This document shows, piece by piece, positions 7,348 to 14,130 of a DNA stretch of 17,478 nucleotides. This DNA is from CBDUQP01 sp965369385 (GTDB taxonomy: Bacteria > Planctomycetota > Phycisphaerae > SM23-33), in assembly GCA_965369385.1 (NCBI GenBank), contig CBDUQP010000079.1:1-17478 (forward strand). The letters are read 5' to 3'. Every line of letters starts with the position of its first letter. Position 1 is the first letter of the stretch. A program made the position numbers and the translations under genes. The notes under the pieces are model-generated. The model ran no database searches, was not told where the DNA came from, and saw only the letters and a list, made by a program, of their open reading frames with translations.

Positions 7348-7368
7348 GAAGCCGGTTTTCCGGGCTTC
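7348..7368 (+). promoter_or_regulatory. hairpin in the dnaK leader
   Basis: GAAGCCGG (7348-7355) can pair with CCGGGCTTC (7360-7368) around a TTTT loop, with one bulged base. It lies 40 bases before the dnaK start and does not cover the weak ribosome site (GAGAG, 7398-7402), so a simple thermometer that hides the ribosome site is not shown. Transcript stabilisation is another possibility. Confidence 0.4.
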
Positions 7369-7408
7369 ACAGAGTTTCCAGGATTTACACAGAAAGTGAG
7401 AGTGGCAT

Positions 7409-9343
7409 ATGGCATCCAACAAGATCATAGGCATCGATCTGGGTACGACCAACTCGGTCGTCGCGGTCATGGAAGGTAATGAGCCCAAGGTGCTTATCAA
7501 CCAGCAGGGCAGCAGGACCACTCCTTCGGTCGTAGCCTTCACCGATAAGGGCGAACGTCTGGTCGGGCAGCCCGCCAGGCACCAGCAGGTCACCAACCCC
7601 AAGAATACGGTGTTCTCCATCAAGAGATTCATGGGGCGTCGTCACAAGGAAGTAGCCAGCGAAGAGAAGCAGGTACCTTATGGCGTAACCGGTGAATCTG
7701 AAGAGCTGGTGAAGGTGGGCGTGAGGGATAAGCAGTATACCCCGCAGGAGATCAGCGCGATGGTCCTCGGCAGCCTGAAGAAGACGGCTGAAGACTATCT
7801 TGGCGAAGAAGTAACTCGTGCGGTCATTACCGTTCCGGCGTACTTCAACGATTCACAGCGTACTGCCACCAAAGAAGCCGGTGAAATCGCCGGTTTGAAG
7901 GTGGAGCGTATCATAAACGAGCCCACCGCCGCCGCTCTGGCGTACGGTCTCGAAGGCGACAAGAACGAGAAGGTCGCGGTATTCGACTTCGGTGGCGGAA
8001 CGTTTGATATCTCGATTCTTGATATCGGCGATAACGTGTTTGAGGTTATGAGCACCAACGGTGACGGCCATCTTGGTGGCGATGATCTGGATGAGATCCT
8101 GATCGATCACGTAGCTTCTGAGTTCAAGAAGACCGAAGGTGTCGATTTGCGTGAAGACGCGATGGCATTGCAGCGTCTGAAGGAAGCCTGCGAAAAGGCG
8201 AAGTGCGAGCTTTCCACGGCGATGGAAGCGAACATCAACCTTCCGTTCATTACCGCTACCGCGGACGGCCCGAAGCACCTTACGATGACCATGACCCGCG
8301 CCAAGTTCGAGATGCTCTGCGAGCCGGTATTCAGTCGGCTGGTCGGTCCGTGCAAGCAGGCTCTGTCTGATGCGGGCTTGAGTGCCAAGGATGTTGATGA
8401 AGTTATCCTCGTTGGCGGTTCCACTCGCGGCCCGAAGGTTCGCGCGATCGTCAAGGAGATATTTGGCAAGGAGCCAAACCAGTCGGTCAACCCCGACGAA
8501 GTTGTTGCGATGGGTGCATCGATCCAGGGTGCTATTCTCACCGGTGAAGTCGAAGAGCAGATGGTTCTGCTGGACGTCACACCCCTGAGCCTTGGTTTGG
8601 AGACTCTCGGTGGTGTCATGACCAAGCTTATCGAACGTAATACCACCATCCCGACCGAGAAGAAGGAAGTATTCTCCACGGCCGCCGACAACCAGACCGA
8701 GGTAACTATCCACGTGCTCCAGGGCGAGCGTGAGTTCGCCGGTGACAACCGCACGCTCGGCAGGTTCAATCTTACTGATATTCCCCCGGCCCAACGCGGT
8801 ATTCCACAGATCGAGGTGAGCTTTCAGATCGATGCGAACGGTATCCTGAATGTTTCTGCCAAGGATATTGGAACGGGTAAGGAGCATTCGATCGAGATTA
8901 CCGGTTCTTCGGGCTTGAGCGATGAAGAAGTCGAAAAGATGAAGACCGACGCCGAAAGCAACGCCGCTTCCGACAAGGAGAAGCGAGAGCTGATTGACGT
9001 CAAGAACCAGGGCGACCAGATGGCCTACCAGATGGAGAAGACCCTCAAAGACCAGGGCGAAAGCGTGTCGGCCGAAGATCGCGGCAATGTGGAATCGGCA
9101 ATAGGCTCACTGCGTGAAGCCCTCAAGGGCGATGATCTCGCCGCCATCAGACGCTGCATCGAAAGTCTGGAGGAGGCTGGGCACAAGATTGCTGAGCAGA
9201 TGTATAAGTCGGCAGCCGAGGCCCAGGCAGCCCAGGCAGAGCAGGCCGCACCCGGCGAAGCGCCCGATGCGGCAGCCGAAGGCGACAAGAAGGACGATGG
9301 TGGCGATGATGTGATCGATGCCGAGTTCGAAGTTAAGGAATAA
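7409..9343 (+). CDS. dnaK: chaperone protein DnaK (Hsp70)
   Basis: This 644-residue ATP-driven cytosolic chaperone binds exposed hydrophobic segments and works with DnaJ and GrpE. The ATPase domain shows the phosphate loop GIDLGTTNS (8-16), the NEPTAAALAYG motif, DFGGGTFDISI and VGGSTRGP. The interdomain linker VLLDVT (386-391) is intact, followed by PLSLGLETLGG and a full beta-sandwich with ERNTTIPT and FNLTDIPPA. The helical lid ends in the usual DVIDAEFEV tail after an Ala/Gln-rich stretch. Length and motifs are those of the canonical bacterial protein. The start codon follows a modest ribosome site (GAGAG, 7398-7402). Neither grpE nor dnaJ is adjacent, and a strong terminator follows, so it is probably transcribed alone. 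A sigma-54 type promoter lies at 7275-7290. Confidence 0.98.
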   Translation: MASNKIIGIDLGTTNSVVAVMEGNEPKVLINQQGSRTTPSVVAFTDKGERLVGQPARHQQVTNPKNTVFSIKRFMGRRHKEVASEEKQVPYGVTGESEELVKVGVRDKQYTPQEISAMVLGSLKKTAEDYLGEEVTRAVITVPAYFNDSQRTATKEAGEIAGLKVERIINEPTAAALAYGLEGDKNEKVAVFDFGGGTFDISILDIGDNVFEVMSTNGDGHLGGDDLDEILIDHVASEFKKTEGVDLREDAMALQRLKEACEKAKCELSTAMEANINLPFITATADGPKHLTMTMTRAKFEMLCEPVFSRLVGPCKQALSDAGLSAKDVDEVILVGGSTRGPKVRAIVKEIFGKEPNQSVNPDEVVAMGASIQGAILTGEVEEQMVLLDVTPLSLGLETLGGVMTKLIERNTTIPTEKKEVFSTAADNQTEVTIHVLQGEREFAGDNRTLGRFNLTDIPPAQRGIPQIEVSFQIDANGILNVSAKDIGTGKEHSIEITGSSGLSDEEVEKMKTDAESNAASDKEKRELIDVKNQGDQMAYQMEKTLKDQGESVSAEDRGNVESAIGSLREALKGDDLAAIRRCIESLEEAGHKIAEQMYKSAAEAQAAQAEQAAPGEAPDAAAEGDKKDDGGDDVIDAEFEVKE

Positions 9344-9424
9344 GTAACGCTGCGGCCGCCAGGGTGCTCCCTTCGGTGGACGGTATTATCAGCGAATGTT
9401 TGATAAACATGGTTGTTTGACTCG

Positions 9425-9461
9425 AAAAGCCCCGGCAGGTAAGGTTCTGTCGGGGCTTTTT
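9425..9461. terminator. intrinsic terminator between dnaK and the convergent gene
   Basis: AAAAGCCCCGGCAG (9425-9438) and CTGTCGGGGCTTTT (9447-9460) form a 14-pair stem with one G-T wobble around an eight-base loop, and another T follows. With A-runs on one side and T-runs on the other, it can act in both directions, ending dnaK (stop 9343) and the minus-strand UroD-like gene (stop at 9511). Confidence 0.9.
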
Positions 9462-9510
9462 GCGTCTTCTTGCATTCTTCGCGAGTCTTTGCGGCAATGG
9501 GGCGTGTCAG

Positions 9511-10692
9511 CTACGCCAAGGCGGGCAGGGTTCCGTTGCTCTGGTCGTAGACGCCGAATTCTTTCGCCACCTCAACGAGTGCGAACAGGTTTTCCGGCGG
9601 TGTGTCCGGCCCGCACTGATCGCCGGTGGACAGGATGAAGTTTCCGCCTTCGCCCGCATCTCGCAGGGCCTGTATGGCTTCGCGGCGGACGTCCTCCACA
9701 GAACCCCTGAGCATCACATCGGTGGTGTGCAGATTGCCCATCAGGACAATGTCCTTGCCTCGCTTCGCTTTCACTTCCGCCAGGTCAACATCGCCCATCG
9801 GCGCTATTTCCAACGGGTTGATGCAGGTGACATCGGTGTGCTCGACCAGCATTTCAACAAGAATGCGACTCTTTCCGCAACTGTGAAGTACCGTCGGAAT
9901 TCCCGCGTCTTTCGCCATCCGTGACAGCACTTTGATTGCGGGTATGGCGTACTTCATTGCGATGTCGGGAGACGCCATTGTTATGGTGCCTGATCCGCCG
10001 AATGTTATGTAGTCGGGCTTGGCGGCTATTGCCAGTTCCATCTTCCTGACCAACATATCTTGTTCGAGCTTCGCCCATTCTTCGAGAACATCCGGGGTGT
10101 CCATATGAGCTACCGACAGGGCCATCAGGGCATCTTCCAGGTAAGTGTTCCAGTTCTGGAAACCAGGATAGCTCAGGCAAACAGAAAACGCCTGGTCGCG
10201 CTTGTCGCATTCGGCGCGAATCTCGTTCAAGGTATCGATATCGGCTTCGTATTCTTCCTGCAGCAGCCATCGGTACTTTGCCCAGTCATCTTCCAGCGTG
10301 TTCATGAGCTTCTTCAGCATAGCAGGCGGTTCGCCACGGAAGCAGATCTCGCGGCTTTCTAGGTCGCCGTCCGGCGTGTGGGCGATGCTTGTGCGGATGG
10401 CTGCGTCACGATCGTCATCCATCGTGATATTGGATTCCCATTCGACGCGGGAATTGATGGGCTTCACGGGCATGTCCACGCAGCAACCCACCCAATGATC
10501 CACGCCGTAGTAGTCGCAGACGTCCATGTAGGCACGCCACTGCGTGGCCTTCCTGGTGAAGTAGATATCCCAAAAGGGCAATCCCGTATACTTGCAGGGT
10601 ATATAGTTTGATATATCTGGAATCACTGGCACCCTGTCTGGAATCTGCCCCTTGAGGACAGCCATGAAGCGTTCTTTTGATGTCATTGTCAC
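9511..10692 (-). CDS. UroD/MtaA-family protein (methyltransferase-like)
   Basis: This 393-residue protein belongs to the uroporphyrinogen decarboxylase superfamily (URO-D fold). The zinc-ligand pattern of the methylcobamide:coenzyme M methyltransferase branch is present: His270 and Cys272 in VLHSCGKS, and Cys360 in GDQCGPDTPPEN. The arrangement H-x-C...C and the segment NPLEIAPMGDVDLAEVKAKRG favour a zinc-dependent corrinoid methyltransferase over haem synthesis. Such genes are often numerous in planctomycetes and other anaerobic-leaning bacteria, and their substrates are mostly unknown. AAAGGAG (10697-10703) lies four bases before GTG 10692 and ten before an in-frame ATG at 10686, so the start is uncertain by two codons. 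No corrinoid protein gene is adjacent. It ends at the shared terminator. Confidence 0.85.
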   Translation of the reverse strand: MTMTSKERFMAVLKGQIPDRVPVIPDISNYIPCKYTGLPFWDIYFTRKATQWRAYMDVCDYYGVDHWVGCCVDMPVKPINSRVEWESNITMDDDRDAAIRTSIAHTPDGDLESREICFRGEPPAMLKKLMNTLEDDWAKYRWLLQEEYEADIDTLNEIRAECDKRDQAFSVCLSYPGFQNWNTYLEDALMALSVAHMDTPDVLEEWAKLEQDMLVRKMELAIAAKPDYITFGGSGTITMASPDIAMKYAIPAIKVLSRMAKDAGIPTVLHSCGKSRILVEMLVEHTDVTCINPLEIAPMGDVDLAEVKAKRGKDIVLMGNLHTTDVMLRGSVEDVRREAIQALRDAGEGGNFILSTGDQCGPDTPPENLFALVEVAKEFGVYDQSNGTLPALA

Positions 10693-11002
10693 AGGTCTCC
10701 TTTAGCTAGCTCGTCTGGCACGTGCCCTTTGTTATGCAGCCTGACCGGGCGTGGTATTATCGCGTGGGCGCAGTATCGCAAGTTGCCGGGGCGTTTGTCT
10801 AGCGCAATGCTGCCAAATGAATCAAGAAGTTTTGCAGGTATTTGGCCACATATTCAGCCTGGTTGCGTCGCTTACCGATAGAGACAATGGCGCCGCTTGT
10901 CGCTGGGATGTCCCGTATCGTTGACTGTGGTTGGCAGGCGGGATATTCTGGCTCGGCGGCGAAAGGGCGTTACGCCCGAAAACTCATAGCTCCAAGGATA
11001 CC
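10693..11002. other. divergent intergenic region between the UroD-like and hydrolase genes
   Basis: This 310-base region carries the control signals for both genes. On the minus strand, GATAAT (complement of 10756-10761) is a good -10 box about 60 bases before the UroD-like start, with only a weak -35. Between them lies a ten-base palindrome GGCACGTGCC (10717-10726) that could be an operator. On the plus side is the promoter at 10921-10949, then a small hairpin GGGCG-TTA-CGCCC (10965-10977). The middle (about 10800-10915) shows nothing I recognise. Confidence 0.4.
10921..10949 (+). promoter_or_regulatory. candidate promoter of the lipoprotein hydrolase gene
   Basis: TTGACT (10921-10926) and TATTCT (10944-10949) are separated by 17 bases, a good sigma-70 arrangement. 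Transcription would start near 10956, giving a leader of about 47 bases before the ATG at 11003. Confidence 0.5.
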
Positions 11003-12082
11003 ATGAGCAAGATTCTCCTGTTAATCATCACACTAGGCTGCTGCACAGGCGGCTGCACCAGCCAGCCATACGTGACGCCAGAGCGTCTCAAGAATGGCCT
11101 GGTGATAGTCCTGACCGGAATCGAGGGGCGAAGTGTGTTCAACGAGGCCATTTGCGAGGGTATCGATCAGGGCGGAGTCTCCCTGGCGATTGAGCTTGAG
11201 GACTGGACTCATCCTTTTCCCGGGGCTTATCTGCTGAGTTTGCGCACTGAGGCAAGGAATCGCCGCAAAGCAGCCTTGATTGCCGAGCGAGTTGTTCGTT
11301 ACCAGATGAAATATCCCGGCCGTCCCGTGGTGCTGGTGGGCCAGAGCGGTGGCGGGGCGATAGCTGTTTGGGTGTGTGAGGCGATGCCCTGGGGCAGACA
11401 GGTTGATGGCGTAATTATGCTGGCTTGTGCGCTTTCGCCGGAGTATCCGCTGGACCTGGCCTTGGGCGGCACGAAGCGGGGGATAGTGAATTCGTATTCC
11501 GAGTATGATCTGGTGTTCCTGGGGGCGGGCACAATAGTGTGCGGAACGATGGACGGGCAGCATACGTCGTCAGCGGGAAGGGTGGGATTTGTTATGCCCG
11601 ATGACGACGATGTTCGCGACGGATATAAGCGTCTGTTTCAGGTGGCGTGGAGCTCTAATATGGGTGGGTCGGGCAACATAGGAGGCCATCTGACCAGCGG
11701 AATGCCAAGTTTTGTATCGCGATATGTAGCTCCGCTTGTGCTCATGGAGGATTGGAACTCCCAATCCGTGGCTGCCATCGCGAGCCCCGCGCTGACGGAA
11801 GTTGCTTTGCAGAAGGAGACAAGCGAGACACCGTCAATCGCCGATCCTACTACTCAGCCCTTGATGCAAACGAAACTCGCACAGATGCCCCAAGCAGAGC
11901 CTACAACGCAACCCGCGCCGGCCACCCAGCCGGCAGCAAGTACACAACCCGATCCTAATACGCAACTCGATCCTACTACGCAAAGTGAACTCGCCACCCA
12001 ACCGGTGGTCATTCCCCAATTGGACGATGTCAAATCATCCGAGAATGCCGATGAGTATCGGGGCACGAACTGGCATTTTTGA
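11003..12082 (+). CDS. putative lipoprotein alpha/beta hydrolase with TTQP-rich tail
   Basis: This 359-residue protein starts at ATG 11003, preceded by AAGGA (10994-10998); the open frame runs back to 10931 but the extra residues are not protein-like. The N-terminus MSKILLLIITLGCCTGGC is a short signal peptide with cysteines at the end, probably a lipoprotein, though no lipobox is ideal. The body has the nucleophile elbow GQSGG with Ser115, preceded by RPVVLV. Asp169 (SEYDLVF) and His229 (GGHLTS) are in suitable order for a catalytic triad. The usual hydrophobic strand before the elbow supports a serine hydrolase of esterase or lipase type; the substrate is unknown. The last 100 residues (from about 265) are a low-complexity tail with repeats such as PTTQP, ATQPA and STQP, probably an extended spacer in the envelope. 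It converges with the ftsB-position gene, with only 27 bases between them. Confidence 0.75.
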   Translation: MSKILLLIITLGCCTGGCTSQPYVTPERLKNGLVIVLTGIEGRSVFNEAICEGIDQGGVSLAIELEDWTHPFPGAYLLSLRTEARNRRKAALIAERVVRYQMKYPGRPVVLVGQSGGGAIAVWVCEAMPWGRQVDGVIMLACALSPEYPLDLALGGTKRGIVNSYSEYDLVFLGAGTIVCGTMDGQHTSSAGRVGFVMPDDDDVRDGYKRLFQVAWSSNMGGSGNIGGHLTSGMPSFVSRYVAPLVLMEDWNSQSVAAIASPALTEVALQKETSETPSIADPTTQPLMQTKLAQMPQAEPTTQPAPATQPAASTQPDPNTQLDPTTQSELATQPVVIPQLDDVKSSENADEYRGTNWHF

Positions 12083-12109
12083 CGGGCGGTCAATACCCCG
12101 ACAGAAAAC

Positions 12110-12586
12110 TCAATTTGTGGTTTGTATGGACTGGCGAGGGTCTGACGATCCGCCAAAGAGTAGCAATGAACCAACCAACATGCTGACGGCGATCCCCAGC
12201 AGTGTGCGCCTTGCCAGCGGATTGGTTAATCTGTCGGCCGTCGTCAGGAGCAAGCCTGAAGGTTCGGGAGGAAGTACCAGTTGTGCGGGGGTCAGGATCC
12301 TGCTGGTGGTGTGCAGCGCAAGTCGCTTTGTGAGGGTGCGATCTGTCGGAAGTGCAGCTTTGAGGCGTTCATTGGCGGCAGCGTAGGTCGCAGCCTGCTT
12401 GATTTCGGCCTGTTTTACGGCCAGGATGTGACCGGTCCGCACCATGTTGGCGTAGGCAGGCGCCAGTACCAGAAGTGCCAGCACAGCCATTGCTGGTACC
12501 GCCAGCACAATGAATCCTACCGCCCTGGTGGGTCCTCGCAATTTGCCGGTGCCCTGCGGGCCATTCCTACTTATGCCACTTGCCAT
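12110..12586 (-). CDS. small two-TM protein in the ftsB position after enolase
   Basis: This 158-residue protein starts at ATG 12586, inside the last codons of enolase (20-base overlap), so it is likely translated by coupling. An in-frame TTG at 12616 is less likely. Residues 1-21 are basic and cytoplasmic, 22-44 form a TM helix (GFIVLAVPAMAVLALLVL), then comes a short helical stretch rich in Ala, Lys and Glu (EIKQAATYAAANERLKAAL). LPTDRTLTKRLALHTTSRILTPAQLVL follows, then a second hydrophobic segment at about 126-144. FtsB/DivIC-type division proteins have one TM, a coiled coil and a segment with Asp and Arg before 'PGE', and ftsB follows eno in many bacteria. The second TM is not typical, and the likeness is weak and positional. 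I therefore give no symbol. Confidence 0.7.
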   Translation of the reverse strand: MASGISRNGPQGTGKLRGPTRAVGFIVLAVPAMAVLALLVLAPAYANMVRTGHILAVKQAEIKQAATYAAANERLKAALPTDRTLTKRLALHTTSRILTPAQLVLPPEPSGLLLTTADRLTNPLARRTLLGIAVSMLVGSLLLFGGSSDPRQSIQTTN

Positions 12587-13862
12587 AAACAGCCCTGTCT
12601 CCCAGCCGCTCTTCAATGCGGAGCAACTGATTATATTTGCAGACGCGGTCAGTTCGACATAGCGATCCGGTCTTTATTTGTCCTGTGTTCTTCGCTACCG
12701 TCAGATCCGCAATGGTTGTATCTTCGGTTTCACCGCTGCGATGGCTGACAACCGCCGTCATGTCATTGCTCTGGGCAAGGTCTATCGCAGCAAGTGTTTC
12801 GGTGAGCGTGCCTATCTGGTTCACCTTTATCAGTATCGAGTTTCCGCACTTTTCCTTAATACCTCGTTGGAGGAAATCTACGTTAGTTACGAAAATATCG
12901 TCGCCCACAAGCTGGATCCTGTCTCCCAGCTTCGCGGTGAGCTTTGCCCATCCGTCCCAGTCATCCTCGGCCAGGCCGTCTTCAATGCTTCGGATGGGGT
13001 ATTTGTCGCACCAATCGGTCCAGATGTCGATCATTTCGTCGCTGGTGGCGATGCGACCGGGTTCGCTCTTGAAGAAGCAGTAGCCCTCTTTGCCTGCGGC
13101 GCGGGCTTCGTTCACCAGTTCACTGGCGGCGGGGTCGAGCGCGATCCACACATCCTCGCCCGGTTTGTAGCCGGCCAATTCGATGGCTTTGCAGATCAAT
13201 TCGGGCGCTTCGGCGTTGCTTTTCAGGCTTGGTGCATATCCGCCTTCGTCGCCGACCGAGGTGTTGTATCCCTTGTCCTTCAGCACAGTCTTGAGGGCGT
13301 GGAATATCTCCACTCCCATCCGGAGGCCCTCGGAAAACGTAGGCGCACCCCAAGGTTGGACCATGAATTCCTGGAAATCCACCGTGCCATCGGCGTGTTT
13401 GCCGCCGTTGATGATATTCATCATGGGAACCGGCAGGGTCACGGCGTTATCGCCGCCAATGTAGGCGAACAGTGGCATGCCTTTAGACTTTGCCGCCGCC
13501 TGTGCGACTGCCAGCGACACGCCTAGAATGGCGTTTGCTCCGAAGTTTCCCTTGTTCGGCGATCCGTCCGCTTCAATAAGGGTCTTATCGACCGCGGCCT
13601 GGTCCAAGGCATCGAGCCCGATTACCGCCCTCGACAGTTCGCTATTGACGTGCCCCACGGCTTTCAGAACGCCTTTCCCGCCATATACACACTTGTCACC
13701 ATCGCGAAGCTCGACGGCTTCGTTTTCGCCGGTGGACGCGCCCGAAGGCACCGCAGCCTGGGCGGCTGAGCCGTCTTCAAGCAGCACTGCCACTTCCACA
13801 GTGGGATTACCTCGAGAATCGAGAATCTGACGGCCGATCAAGTCTTTGATTTTGGTAGACAT
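12567..13862 (-). CDS. eno: enolase (phosphopyruvate hydratase)
   Basis: This 431-residue cytosolic enzyme interconverts 2-phosphoglycerate and phosphoenolpyruvate in glycolysis. All key residues are visible: the loop SGASTGE (40-46), His155 (GGKHA), Glu165, Glu206 (GDEGGYAP), the metal ligands Asp243 (LDPAASE), Glu294 (SIEDG) and Asp321 (GDD), Lys346 (LIKVNQIGTLTE), the signature SHRSGETED (373-381) and Lys397. Its length is typical. The ATG at 13862 follows AAGGAG (13870-13875 on this strand) at seven bases. The leader holds a weak five-pair hairpin CGGTT/AACCG (13891-13907). No strong promoter is visible. The stop overlaps the start of the small downstream membrane gene, so the two form an operon. 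Confidence 0.98.
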   Translation of the reverse strand: MSTKIKDLIGRQILDSRGNPTVEVAVLLEDGSAAQAAVPSGASTGENEAVELRDGDKCVYGGKGVLKAVGHVNSELSRAVIGLDALDQAAVDKTLIEADGSPNKGNFGANAILGVSLAVAQAAAKSKGMPLFAYIGGDNAVTLPVPMMNIINGGKHADGTVDFQEFMVQPWGAPTFSEGLRMGVEIFHALKTVLKDKGYNTSVGDEGGYAPSLKSNAEAPELICKAIELAGYKPGEDVWIALDPAASELVNEARAAGKEGYCFFKSEPGRIATSDEMIDIWTDWCDKYPIRSIEDGLAEDDWDGWAKLTAKLGDRIQLVGDDIFVTNVDFLQRGIKEKCGNSILIKVNQIGTLTETLAAIDLAQSNDMTAVVSHRSGETEDTTIADLTVAKNTGQIKTGSLCRTDRVCKYNQLLRIEERLGDRAVYGKWHK

Positions 13863-14058
13863 AGGCGAACTCCTTTGTCCTGTATCGGACCGGTTTGGCT
13901 TGAACCGTTAGCGAATATGGATCCCCGCGCCATGAAACCCGTATCAGGGATATTTTGGGGTGTTTCCCGGCTACGCTAAGCAGCATCGCAGCGGCCGGAC
14001 GTCTCCTGATTTCTACGCCCCCAGTTGCCAACTATCCCGCTTTCCCCACATAATAACA

Positions 14059-14106
14059 CACGCCCAACGCAGGGCCGCCAGAGAGGGGACCGCGGTGTTG
14101 GGCGTG
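14059..14106 (-). terminator. candidate terminator after the rseP-like gene
   Basis: CACGCCCAAC (14059-14068) and GTTGGGCGTG (14097-14106) are perfect ten-base inverted arms around a GC-rich 28-base loop. On the minus strand the hairpin comes just after the protease stop codon (14131) and is followed by TGTTATTATG, which is T-rich but not a clean run. It may end the dxr-rseP transcript before eno begins. Confidence 0.5.
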
Positions 14107-14130
14107 CTCAAGTGTTTTGTGTCCGGGCAG

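Noticed and set aside
7201..7408. CIRCE/HrcA operator upstream of dnaK
   Set aside because: The TTAGCACTC-N9-GAGTGCTAA pattern is absent. The short CTAAG/CTTAG dyad does not match it.
7853..8887. 344-residue antisense open frame within dnaK
   Set aside because: It mirrors the codon bias of dnaK, has no family features and has no ribosome site. A shadow of a strongly coding strand.
12079..12093. TTGAC-N5-GTCAA hairpin at the end of the hydrolase gene as a terminator
   Set aside because: Only five pairs and no T-run follows on either strand.
12678..13526. 282-residue plus-strand frame opposite enolase
   Set aside because: Antisense of a fully conserved enolase, with no independent support.
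13863..13960. Fluoride riboswitch in the eno leader
   Set aside because: Fluoride riboswitches sometimes precede eno, but the conserved GGNGATGG start and paired core are not visible. Only a weak five-pair hairpin is present.
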